Assembly: GCF_024172165.1 (NCBI RefSeq)
Contig: NZ_JAMZEB010000002.1
Location: 5,167,501-5,231,500 of the forward strand
Length of the DNA stretch: 64,000 nt
Direction of reading: 5' to 3'
Source: Nonomuraea thailandensis
GTDB lineage: Bacteria; Actinomycetota; Actinomycetes; Streptosporangiales; Streptosporangiaceae
In this document: one piece after another, positions 8,923 through 16,378 of the stretch
Layout of the letters: each line of letters begins with the position of its first letter
How positions within the stretch are numbered: position 1 is the first letter of the stretch
Position numbers and translations under genes: made by a program
The notes under the pieces: model-generated
The model's input: the letters and a program-made list of their open reading frames with translations, nothing else
The model's database searches: none
Told to the model about the DNA's origin: nothing

Positions 8923-9683
8923 ACATCTCCGGAAACACCGTCTTCATCCCCGGCGCCACCAGCGGCATCGGCCTCGCGCTCGCCCTCGCCCTCCAGGCCA
9001 GGGGCAACACCGTCATCATCGGCGGCCGCCGCACCGAGTTGCTGGAGCGGATCGCCGCCGGGAATCCCGGCATCGACACCGTACAGATCGACACGACGGA
9101 CGCGGCGAGCATCGACGCCGCCGCCAAGCAGGTGCTGGCCCGACACCCCCGCCTGAACGTGCTGGTCACCATGGCCGGCATCATGCGCGTCGAGGACTGG
9201 CACCGGCCCGAGTCGTTCCTGGCCTCCGCCGAGGCCGTGGTGACGACGAACGTGCTCGGCCCGATCCGGCTCATCGCCGCGTTCGTCGAGCACCTGCAGG
9301 CGCAGCCGGACGCCACGATCGTCACCGTGTCGTCGGGGCTGGCGTTCGCGCCGCTCAGGGCGACGCCGAGCTACAACGCCTCCAAGGCGGCGATCCACAT
9401 GCTCAGCGAGTCGATCCGGCTGCAGCTCGCCGACACCAGCGTGCAGGTCGTGGAGCTGGAGCCGCCGTCCGTCCGGACCGCGCTGCTGCCCGGGCAGGAG
9501 ACGAGCGAGTTCGCGATGCCGCTGGAGGAGTTCGTGGCGGAGGTCGTCTCCCTGCTGGAGTCCCGGCCGGACGCGAAGGAGATCCAGGTCGAGCGGGTGA
9601 AGTTCCTGCGGTACGGCGAGGCGCGCGGCGACTACGACCAGGTCGTGGCGGCACTCAACGCCGCCGACCCGCACGGCAAGTAG
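8919..9683 (+). CDS. Short-chain dehydrogenase/reductase, DltE-like
   Basis: 254-aa classical SDR. It has the GATSGIG dinucleotide-binding motif near residue 13, the catalytic tetrad region VTVSSGLAF and YNASK, and a substrate loop consistent with the uncharacterised DltE-like group. The substrate cannot be predicted. A CAATCT hexamer 12 nt upstream of the ATG could be the -10 of a leaderless promoter lying inside the end of the integrase remnant, so the gene probably does not depend on the mobile element for expression. It appears intact beside decayed DNA. Confidence 0.85.
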   Translation: MNISGNTVFIPGATSGIGLALALALQARGNTVIIGGRRTELLERIAAGNPGIDTVQIDTTDAASIDAAAKQVLARHPRLNVLVTMAGIMRVEDWHRPESFLASAEAVVTTNVLGPIRLIAAFVEHLQAQPDATIVTVSSGLAFAPLRATPSYNASKAAIHMLSESIRLQLADTSVQVVELEPPSVRTALLPGQETSEFAMPLEEFVAEVVSLLESRPDAKEIQVERVKFLRYGEARGDYDQVVAALNAADPHGK

Positions 9684-9751
9684 CCCGACCCGCACGGAAG
9701 CAGCCGGACCTCGCGTCGAGCAGCGAAGTGGACGTCATGCACTCCCCGTCG

Positions 9752-9893
9752 TCACATGGGCAGCAGGAACAGGCTCAGGGGGGTGCTGACCACGGTGACG
9801 GCGATCGACAGCACCAGGACGCGCAGCGAGAGCGGCGTCGTCGCGGGGGTGGCGAGGCGGGCGAGGCGGGCGTCGACGTCGCCGTCGTGTCGC
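9752..9893 (-). pseudogene. C-terminal stub of a membrane protein (M56 peptidase-like?)
   Basis: Reading leftward from about 9893 the frame gives DARLARLATP, then a hydrophobic helix and the end LSLFLLPM before the stop at 9754-9752. This resembles the last cytoplasmic loop and final helix of BlaR/M56-type membrane peptidases, which actinomycetes often encode near small membrane proteins. The upstream part is missing, replaced by an unrelated MFS fragment on the other strand. Family assignment is tentative. Confidence 0.35.
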
Positions 9894-10347
9894 CGCTGAT
9901 CGGCCGGCTGGCCGACCGCGTCGGCACCCGGCCTCTCGTGCTCGCCGGCCTGGCGGTCATGGGGGTGTTCGCCCTGTTCCTTCCACCTTCACGGGCGCGC
10001 CGCCTCGGCGGTCCCCGCGGGGGCGTGGATCTTCGGGCTGAGCCGGCTTCATCTTCGTCCTGAGCCCGCTGATCAGCGCCGCGGCGGGGGCGCTGCCCGG
10101 CGCGCAGGCCGGGGCGGGGCTCGGGATCCTTCAGGGAGCGCAGTTCCTCGGCGCCGGCGCCGGGCCGGCCCTGTTCGGCGCGCTGGGTGACCGCGCGGCA
10201 GCGCAGCGGCAGCGCAGCGGCGGCGACGCGGTGAATCCGCTGTACGCCGGCCACGAGGGCGCCGCCTACTCCGACGTCTTCCTGGGCATGGCCGTGGTGG
10301 CCGCCCTGGCGCCGGCCGTCGCGTTCCGGATGCGGCCCGGGCGGTAG
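9881..10347 (+). pseudogene. C-terminal half of an MFS transporter, degenerate
   Basis: Readable segments are PLIGRLADRVGTRPLVLAGL (a typical MFS loop), then after frame changes AGAWIFGLS and GFIFVLSPLISAAAGALPG, ending with FLGMAVVAALAPAVAFRMR and TAG at 10347. The last part resembles the final helices of DHA-type multidrug exporters. At least two frameshifts and the absence of the N-terminal six helices show that it is a dead fragment. Confidence 0.6.
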
Positions 10348-10378
10348 CCGGGCATGGGCGCGGTGCGCCCGGGCGATG

Positions 10379-10855
10379 TCACAGGGACAGCGCGGCCATG
10401 AACGCCATGGTGGCCGCCATCCCGGCCGAGCACGCGTCCCGGCCGAGCGCCCGGCGATCCCCGCCCCGTCCCGGGAGGACGCTGATGAGCCGGGCGCCGG
10501 TCCAGCCCAGCCCGATGAGCAGAGCCACCGCGGCCAGCGACCCGCCCCCGTGCGCGTGCCCGGTGGAAGGGCCGCCGAGCGCCGCCAGCACCAGGAGGAC
10601 GGACATGATCACGAAGTCCTGGAGGTGATGGCCGATCTCCGCGCGGCGGGCGGGCGAGCCGCACAGCCAGCCGGCGGTCAGCAGCGCGAGCACCGCGGCG
10701 GCGAGGAACGGGCCGCCCAGGTGCCCGGCCGCCATGCCGAACGCCATGACGACGTACGGCCACCGCTTGCCGGCACGCCCCGAGGGCAGCAGGGCGGGGG
10801 CGAGCGCCAGCACGCAGCCGGCCCCCGCCGCCACCGTGTGCAGGAGGGCCTGCAT
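10379..10855 (-). CDS. Small multi-pass membrane protein (DUF5134-like?)
   Basis: 158 aa with about five hydrophobic segments separated by short Arg/Gly loops and a C-terminus GMAATMAFMAALSL. The overall layout recalls the actinobacterial DUF5134 membrane proteins, often found near M56 peptidases, but I cannot confirm the family by eye. ATG at 10855 is the first good start; a GTG slightly upstream (10871) is possible. It lies just upstream of the MFS fragment and M56-like stub, so it may be the remainder of a disrupted operon. Confidence 0.5.
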   Translation of the reverse strand: MQALLHTVAAGAGCVLALAPALLPSGRAGKRWPYVVMAFGMAAGHLGGPFLAAAVLALLTAGWLCGSPARRAEIGHHLQDFVIMSVLLVLAALGGPSTGHAHGGGSLAAVALLIGLGWTGARLISVLPGRGGDRRALGRDACSAGMAATMAFMAALSL

Positions 10856-10998
10856 CAGGCGGCCAGGCCACGGCCGGAGCCGCGGTCTCCTCCGCGAGAG
10901 TTCACGAGGCCCTCCTTGCCGTCGCCGGTGTCACACCTCTGGGACCGGACAGCACGGCGCAGCGTGACAGGAACGAGGGTGACGTCCGCGGCTGGATC

Positions 10999-11373
10999 CT
11001 ACTGGCGATCCCGGACGCCGTCCGCCTGATGCTCGTGCATCGCGGCGGCGGCGTGCTGTGCGTCGGGATGGATGTGCAGGGCCAGCCACACCCCCGTGAT
11101 CTGCAGCACGCGCGCGGGCACGTCGTGCACGGCGGCCAGGCGCAGGAGGCCGCCCTGACCGCGTACGGCGGCGTTCAGCCGCAGCAGCACGTGCAGGCCG
11201 CGGCTGTCCATGAAGGTCAGCCCGGTCAGGTCGAGGACCAGGCCGGGGCCGGGCAGGCGGTGCCGCTCGGCGTAGGACTCCAGCTGGTCGGCGTTGGTGG
11301 AGTCGAGCTCACCTGTGACGGTGATCAGCGCTCCGCCGGGCACGTCCCGGCAACTGAGGCTCAGGGGCGACAT
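10999..11373 (-). CDS. STAS-domain anti-sigma factor antagonist
   Basis: 124 aa, essentially a single STAS domain (residues about 5-105). The phosphorylation site Ser lies in TFMDSRGLHVLL, as in SpoIIAA/RsbV and actinomycete BldG-type proteins. Unphosphorylated protein would bind an anti-sigma factor and free its sigma factor. No partner anti-sigma gene is adjacent, although a SpoIIE phosphatase gene lies far away at 58.6 kb. The last 15 residues are His/Ala-rich and look disordered. Confidence 0.85.
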   Translation of the reverse strand: MSPLSLSCRDVPGGALITVTGELDSTNADQLESYAERHRLPGPGLVLDLTGLTFMDSRGLHVLLRLNAAVRGQGGLLRLAAVHDVPARVLQITGVWLALHIHPDAQHAAAAMHEHQADGVRDRQ

Positions 11374-11478
11374 GGCGCCTGGCCGGCCTGCGGCCGCCGT
11401 GCGGGCGGCTCCGGCCTGTGCGCGGTCGCGTACGTCTCTTCCAGCGTGAGCCCCATCCTGGCGATCGTTTTCCCGTCC

Positions 11479-12516
11479 TCACTCTTGGCCCTGCGGCCGT
11501 GCCCGGTCAGCACGCCGGGCGAAGGTTTCCTTCCGCTGCTGTCCAGGGAGCGAAACCGGCCCTGCCGAGCTCCGCAAGGTGCCGCCGGGCGGGCGCCCGT
11601 AGGCGGCCTTGTAGGCCAGGGCGAAGCGCCCGGGGTGGAAGAAGCCCCAGCGGGCCGCGATCACGGCCACCGTGGTGGCCGCCGGGTCGCCGGCCTCCAG
11701 CTCGGCGTGGGCGCGGGCCAGGCGGGCCTGGCGCAGGTAGCCCAGCGGGGTGGTGTCCAGGTGCCGGCGGAAGGCGTACTGCAGGGCGCGGGGGGTGACC
11801 CTGGCGGCGGTGGCGATGTCGTCGACCCCGATGGGCGTGCCGGCGTTCTCCTCGATGTAGTCGAGGGCGCGGCGCAGCGTACGGGGATGGGCGTCGCGCC
11901 GGTCCGTGCCGGTGGCTTCGGCGGCGGCGTTGCTGGGCAGGGCCGTCAGGACGCTGGCGGCCAGGAGCTGCCCGGCCGTGGAGACCACGAGGGGTTCGCC
12001 GGCCAGGCCCGGGTCGGCCAGGACGTCGTCGCGCAGGTAGGCGATGGTGCGCTGGAGGTGCCGGCCGGCGGCGGCCGAGACGGGCCGGTGGCCCAGCAGC
12101 CGTACCGGCTCCGGCCGGCGGCCCGGACGGGCGCCGGCCACCTCCTGCAGCAGCGCGTCGCCGAACATGACGATGGTGTAGGCCGAGTCGCGGACCTCGC
12201 CCGAGTACGGCCGGTCGGGCGGCGCCAGCGACACCACGTCGCCCGGCCCGAGCACCTCCTCCTCGCAGCCGGCGACCTGCTGGGCGATGTGCCCCGACTC
12301 CACCAGGCACAGGCACACCTTGCCGAGCGGATGCACGTCGTAGCTCATGCCGAACTCCAGCCGCACCCGATCGACGCTGACCGCCCCCATGACCTGGCGC
12401 GAGATCTTGGTCCGCGGGCTGTCCACGTCGGCCTCGATGCGCATCCTGGCGTAGGCCCTGCTGAGGAACTCCTCGGTCTGGCCGAGGTCGTGGCTGTCGA
12501 AGGTCAGCGGCTGCAT
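11479..12516 (-). CDS. AraC-family transcriptional regulator
   Basis: 345 aa from ATG 12516 (MQPLTFDSHD); an ATG at 12528 and a longer frame to 12582 are alternatives. The N-terminal 200 residues form a cupin-like sensing domain with a GDVVSLAPP strand. The C-terminal 100 residues carry the double helix-turn-helix (VDDIATAARVTPRALQYAFRRH and TVAVIAARWGFFHPGRFALAYKAAYG). It is transcribed away from the SRPBCC gene across a region with twin operators. The ligand is unknown. Confidence 0.85.
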   Translation of the reverse strand: MQPLTFDSHDLGQTEEFLSRAYARMRIEADVDSPRTKISRQVMGAVSVDRVRLEFGMSYDVHPLGKVCLCLVESGHIAQQVAGCEEEVLGPGDVVSLAPPDRPYSGEVRDSAYTIVMFGDALLQEVAGARPGRRPEPVRLLGHRPVSAAAGRHLQRTIAYLRDDVLADPGLAGEPLVVSTAGQLLAASVLTALPSNAAAEATGTDRRDAHPRTLRRALDYIEENAGTPIGVDDIATAARVTPRALQYAFRRHLDTTPLGYLRQARLARAHAELEAGDPAATTVAVIAARWGFFHPGRFALAYKAAYGRPPGGTLRSSAGPVSLPGQQRKETFARRADRARPQGQE

Positions 12517-12658
12517 GGCACGCTCCATCCCTGGTTCGCGCGAGCCTCGCCCGTGGGCGCCGGGGCGAGGTCGGTCAGACAACCGGCCACACCGTGATGG
12601 TAGTCCGGCGCTCCGCCCGGGGAGCGCGGAAAGCTCGATGCCGTCTCCCCTTCCGATG

Positions 12659-12720
12659 CGTCACCGCTTTGACAGGTGACGAATTTGCGTGCAAGGATCA
12701 TCACCAGTTGAACCGGTGAC
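12659..12720 (+). promoter_or_regulatory. Promoter with twin TCACC-N9-GGTGA operators
   Basis: TTGACA (12669-12674), 18 bp, AAGGAT (12693-12698) forms a good housekeeping promoter for the SRPBCC gene. Two inverted repeats of identical design, TCACC-N9-GGTGA, lie at 12661-12679 and 12701-12719. Their centres are 40 bp apart, close to four helical turns. The first covers the -35 and the second follows the -10, so a bound dimer pair would repress. Confidence 0.6.
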
Positions 12721-12738
12721 TCCCCTAAGGAACCTCCC

Positions 12739-13167
12739 ATGACCGTTGTGCGCTTCGACCTGCTCTCCTCACTCACCCCCGCGGCGGCCATGCGGGTGCT
12801 GACCGACTTCGGCCCCGCACGCGCGCAGAGCTGGCCCAGCATCGACACCGAGCACTTCACCGTCCACCAGCTCGGCGACACCTGGGCCGAGGCGACCGAA
12901 GGGACCGCCGCCGCGTGGGAGCGCGCCCGCTACGAGTGGGACGCGGAGAAGGGGCGGGTGCTGATCACCACGCTCGACTCCAAGCTCTTCGGCCCCGGCG
13001 GCGGCTGGGACATCCGGCTCACCCCCGAAGGCGACGGCACCCGGGTCACCGTCGAGCTCACCCGGAAGCCCCGCACGCTCAAGGGCAAGATCCTCGCCGC
13101 GCTCCTCCCCCTCGCCGCGCCGTCCTCGCTCCGCAAGTCCTTCGGCGAGCCGCTGAAGGCGAGGTGA
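12739..13167 (+). CDS. SRPBCC-family protein
   Basis: 142 aa with the START/Bet v 1-like pattern: N-terminal strand, long central sheet (WAEATEGT, RVLITTLDSKLFGPGGGWDIRLTP, GTRVTVELTRKP) and a C-terminal helix. Such proteins bind small hydrophobic ligands; no catalytic residue can be named. ATG at 12739 follows an AAGGA Shine-Dalgarno. It is a single gene with its own regulated promoter. Confidence 0.75.
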   Translation: MTVVRFDLLSSLTPAAAMRVLTDFGPARAQSWPSIDTEHFTVHQLGDTWAEATEGTAAAWERARYEWDAEKGRVLITTLDSKLFGPGGGWDIRLTPEGDGTRVTVELTRKPRTLKGKILAALLPLAAPSSLRKSFGEPLKAR

Positions 13168-13210
13168 TCCCCGCCGGAACCGGCTCCCCTCATGAAAGTT
13201 TCACGCGTCG

Positions 13211-13240
13211 TTGACAACGCGGAAAGCGCTTTCCTACGGT
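13211..13240 (+). promoter_or_regulatory. Pectate lyase promoter with palindromic operator in the spacer
   Basis: TTGACA (13211-13216), an 18-bp spacer and TACGGT (13235-13240). The spacer contains GGAAAGCGCTTTCC (13221-13234), a perfect 14-bp palindrome with the central CG typical of LacI-family operators. A repressor here would block RNA polymerase directly. The site differs from the GGAGAGCGCTCTCC operators at 35-37 kb. Confidence 0.7.
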
Positions 13241-13375
13241 GTCGCTGTCCGCCGGCACGAACGTGCCCGCTCACGTGAGCGGCGCGTGCGCCACCGGAGC
13301 GCAGGAACGTCGTGGCGGCAGCGACCGTGCGGAGCACGCACGCCATCGTTGTTCGAAGGAGCAGGTGAACCAGGG

Positions 13376-14935
13376 ATGAGACGAGCAGTCGCGTCGCGAC
13401 TCCACGCGGTGCTGGCCGCGGTGGCCACCGCCGCCGCGGCCGGCGCGGTCGCCGTGGCCTTGCCGTTGACGCAGGCGTCGGCGGCGGCGGGCGGCGCCAC
13501 CGGCTACGCGACCGGCAACGGCGGCACGACCGGCGGTGCGGGCGGGCAGACGGTGCGGGCCACCACGGGCACCGCGATCCACGCGGCCCTGTGCGGCCGG
13601 GCCAGCAGCAGCACCCCGATCACCATCGAGGTCGAGGGCACCATCAACCACGGCAACACCACCAAGGTGTCGGGTCCGAGCTGCAACACCGCCGCCGGCG
13701 TGATCGAGCTCAAGCAGATCAGCAACGTCACGATCGTCGGCGTCGGCAGCGGAGCCGTCTTCGACCAGGTGGGCATCCACATCCGCGAGGCCCGCAACAT
13801 CATCATCCGCAACGTGACCGTCCGCAACGTCAAGAAGTCCGGCTCGCCCACGTCCAACGGCGGCGACGCCATCGGCATGGAGAGCGGCGTGCGCAACGTG
13901 TGGGCCGACCACCTCACGCTGGAGGCCTCGGGCGGCGAGTCGGAGGGCTTCGACGGCCTCTTCGACATGAAGGACGACACCCAGTACGTGACCCTGTCCT
14001 ACAGCATCCTGCGCAACTCGGGCCGGGGCGGGCTCATCGGGTCCAGCGAGAGCGACCTCTCCAACGGTTACGTCACCTTCCACCACAACCTGTACGAGAA
14101 CATCGACTCCCGTACCCCCCTGCTGCGTGGCGGCATCGCGCACATCTACAACAACTCCTACGTGAGCCTCCACGAATCGGGCATCAACTCCCGCGCCGGA
14201 GCCCGCGCCAAGGTGGAGAACAACCACTTCAAGGACTCCAAGGACGTCCTGGGCACCTTCTACACCAGCGAGGCCGGCTACTGGCAGGTCGCCGGCAACA
14301 TCCTCGACAACGTGACCTGGTCCACCCCCGGCAGCGACACCAACCCGGCCGGGCCCGACCTGCGCTCCACCACCACGGTCTCCGTCCCGTACTCCTACGC
14401 CCTCGACGCGGCGAGCTGCGTGCCGGCCATCGTCAGGCAGACGGCCGGGGCCAACAAGGGGCTGCAGGAGTCCAACGGCAACTGCACGCCGCAGACGCCG
14501 ACGGCCACACCCACCGTCACCCCCACCGTGACGCCCACCGTCACCCCGACCGTCACCCCCACGCCCGGCGGGCCCAACCTCAGCATCGGAGCCGGCTCCG
14601 ACGGCTCCAGCAAGGCCGACGGGACGAGCTACGGCAACGTGCGGGACGGCAACCTGAGCACCTACTGGTCGCCGTCGGGCTCGACCGGTGACATCTCCAT
14701 CAAGTGGGGATCCGCCACGACGGTCGCCAGGGTGGTCATCCGCGAGGCGCCCGGCTCCGAGGGCGGCATCGGCGCCTGGCAGCTCCTCAACGCCGGCACC
14801 GGCGCCGTGCTCAAGTCGGGCAGCGGGGCGGGCGCGATCACCTTCACCCCGGCCTCGCTGAGCAAGATCACCTTCAGGATCACCGGCTCGTCCAGCACGC
14901 CGAAGGTCGCCGAGTTCGAGACCTACGCCGGATAA
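13376..14935 (+). CDS. Secreted pectate lyase, family PL1, with C-terminal carbohydrate-binding-like domain
   Basis: 519 aa. Residues 1-41 are a signal peptide ending around ASAAAG. Residues about 45-360 form the right-handed beta-helix of family 1 pectate lyases; VWADHLT and SRTPLLRGGIAHIYNN match the usual calcium-site and catalytic-arginine strands. A Thr/Pro linker built of repeated TPTV units follows (about 375-395), then a C-terminal domain of about 115 aa resembling galactose-binding-like modules. It would cleave polygalacturonate by beta-elimination outside the cell. The ATG lies about 140 nt downstream of the operator-bearing promoter, leaving a long leader. Confidence 0.9.
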   Translation: MRRAVASRLHAVLAAVATAAAAGAVAVALPLTQASAAAGGATGYATGNGGTTGGAGGQTVRATTGTAIHAALCGRASSSTPITIEVEGTINHGNTTKVSGPSCNTAAGVIELKQISNVTIVGVGSGAVFDQVGIHIREARNIIIRNVTVRNVKKSGSPTSNGGDAIGMESGVRNVWADHLTLEASGGESEGFDGLFDMKDDTQYVTLSYSILRNSGRGGLIGSSESDLSNGYVTFHHNLYENIDSRTPLLRGGIAHIYNNSYVSLHESGINSRAGARAKVENNHFKDSKDVLGTFYTSEAGYWQVAGNILDNVTWSTPGSDTNPAGPDLRSTTTVSVPYSYALDAASCVPAIVRQTAGANKGLQESNGNCTPQTPTATPTVTPTVTPTVTPTVTPTPGGPNLSIGAGSDGSSKADGTSYGNVRDGNLSTYWSPSGSTGDISIKWGSATTVARVVIREAPGSEGGIGAWQLLNAGTGAVLKSGSGAGAITFTPASLSKITFRITGSSSTPKVAEFETYAG

Positions 14936-14959
14936 CCCCCGGGTCTCCGCCACCGCGCA

Positions 14960-14997
14960 CCGGGGCGGGGCCGCTCACCCCGACGGCCCCGCCCCGG
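14960..14997. terminator. GC-rich bidirectional hairpin
   Basis: Arms CCGGGGCGGGGCCG (14960-14973) and CGGCCCCGCCCCGG (14984-14997) pair perfectly over 14 bp with a 10-nt loop. It sits between the convergent pectate lyase and clpP genes and has no U-tract on either side, as is common for actinomycete terminators. Confidence 0.7.
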
Positions 14998-15051
14998 CTC
15001 CTGACACCACACCTCACGTGGGCCCGTGCGCCGTCCAGCCGGACCGTCCCG

Positions 15052-15669
15052 TCAGCGGGCCGGCACCGGCGTCCGCTTCCTGGAGGCGTAGATGTCGTCG
15101 ATCAGCTGGTACGTCCGCGCCTGCTCGGCCGTGAAGACGCGATCCCGCTCGATGTCCTTCCTGATCTCCAGCACTCCCCTGCCGGTGTGCCGGGAGAGCA
15201 TCTCCTCCTGCTGGTCGCGCATCCGCAGGATCTCCCTCGCGTGGATCTCCAGGTCGCTCCCCTGGCCGCGCCCGCCCTCGGTGTGCGGCTGGTGCAGGAG
15301 CACCCGCGCGTGCGGCAGGGCGGCACGCTTGCCGGGAGCGCCCGCCGCCAGCAGGACCGCCGCCGCCGAGGCCGCCTCGCCGATGCAGACCGTGTGGATC
15401 TCCGGGCGGACGAACTGCATCGTGTCGTAGATGGCCGTCATCGCGGTGAACGAACCGCCCGGCGAGTTGATGTACAGGTTGATGTCCTGGTCGGTGTCGA
15501 GCGACTCCAGCGTCAGAAGCTGCGCCATGACGTCGTTGGCGACGGCGTCGTCGATCGGCGCCGCCAGGAACACCACGCGGTCCTCGAACAGCTTGTTGTA
15601 GGGATTCATCTCCCTCATGCCGTAGGAGGTGCGTTCGGTGAACGAGGGCAGCACGTAACGGCCGCTCAT
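15052..15669 (-). CDS. clpP: ATP-dependent Clp protease proteolytic subunit (ClpP2/ClpP4-like)
   Basis: 205-aa serine peptidase subunit. The catalytic triad is in place: Ser in IGEAASAAAVLLAAG, His in RVLLHQP and Asp in IERDRVF. The residue before the AAS motif is Glu, where this family usually has Gln. It starts one base after the stop of the upstream clpP gene. With that gene it should form a hetero-oligomeric barrel like ClpP3/ClpP4 of Streptomyces. No clpX, clpC or tig is nearby, so this is probably the accessory pair rather than the main one. Confidence 0.92.
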   Translation of the reverse strand: MSGRYVLPSFTERTSYGMREMNPYNKLFEDRVVFLAAPIDDAVANDVMAQLLTLESLDTDQDINLYINSPGGSFTAMTAIYDTMQFVRPEIHTVCIGEAASAAAVLLAAGAPGKRAALPHARVLLHQPHTEGGRGQGSDLEIHAREILRMRDQQEEMLSRHTGRGVLEIRKDIERDRVFTAEQARTYQLIDDIYASRKRTPVPAR

Positions 15670-15670
15670 G

Positions 15671-16234
15671 TCAGTTCATCCCTTCGGCGATGTGGTCGAC
15701 GATCCCGTACTCCAGGGCTTCCTGCGCCGTGAACCAGCGGTCACGGTCGGAGTCGGCCTGGATGCGCTCCAGCGGCTGGCCCGTGTGGTGGGCGATGATC
15801 TCGGCCATCCGCCGCTTCGTGTAGAGCATGTTCTCGGCCTGGATCTGGATGTCGGTGGCCGAGCCCCCGATGCCGCCCAGCGGCTGGTGCATCACGACGC
15901 GGGCGTTGGGCAGGGCGTAGCGCTTGCCCTTCGCGCCGGCCGTCAGCAGCAGCTGGCCCATCGACGCGGCGAAGCCCATCGCCACCGTCTGCACGTCGCA
16001 CGGAATGAACTGCATCATGTCGTAGAGCGCCATCCCGGCCTGCACGGAGCCGCCCGGTGAATTGATGTAAAGCGTTATGTCGCGACGTGGATCCTCGGCC
16101 GCCAGCAAAAGCAGCTCCCCGCAGAGCCGGTTGCAAATCTCGTCGTCGACCTCCTGGCCGAGAACGACGATCCGCTCCTTGAGCAGGCGCTGGCTGAGCT
16201 GGTCAGGCCAGGCCGCGCGCTGGGTCTCCGTCAT
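15671..16234 (-). CDS. clpP: ATP-dependent Clp protease proteolytic subunit (ClpP1/ClpP3-like)
   Basis: 187 aa with catalytic Ser in MGFAASMGQLLL, His in RVVMHQP and Asp near SDRDRWF. This is the ClpP1-type partner of the gene that follows. Its promoter may use TAGCGT (16277-16272) with a short leader and an AGAAGGGA Shine-Dalgarno. The neighbourhood lacks a PopR-like activator gene, which controls the equivalent pair in Streptomyces. The two TCTGCA repeats in the leader (16253-16268) are possible but weak regulatory candidates. Confidence 0.92.
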   Translation of the reverse strand: MTETQRAAWPDQLSQRLLKERIVVLGQEVDDEICNRLCGELLLLAAEDPRRDITLYINSPGGSVQAGMALYDMMQFIPCDVQTVAMGFAASMGQLLLTAGAKGKRYALPNARVVMHQPLGGIGGSATDIQIQAENMLYTKRRMAEIIAHHTGQPLERIQADSDRDRWFTAQEALEYGIVDHIAEGMN

Positions 16235-16378
16235 GTCGGGCGGTCCCTTCTCTGCATGCCTTTCTGCAAAAACGCTAGACCGCGCCGCGCGGAACCAAAG
16301 AAAGTTTTCGCTGGCGGCGCATTTCCCTTAAAGCGCATTACTCCGACAGCGAATTTTCATCGACATACAATCTCGGAT

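Noticed and set aside
13271..14953. 560-codon frame antisense to pectate lyase
   Set aside because: It is a GC-bias shadow with Gly/Val/Ala-rich sequence and no motif; the opposite strand encodes the full secreted lyase.
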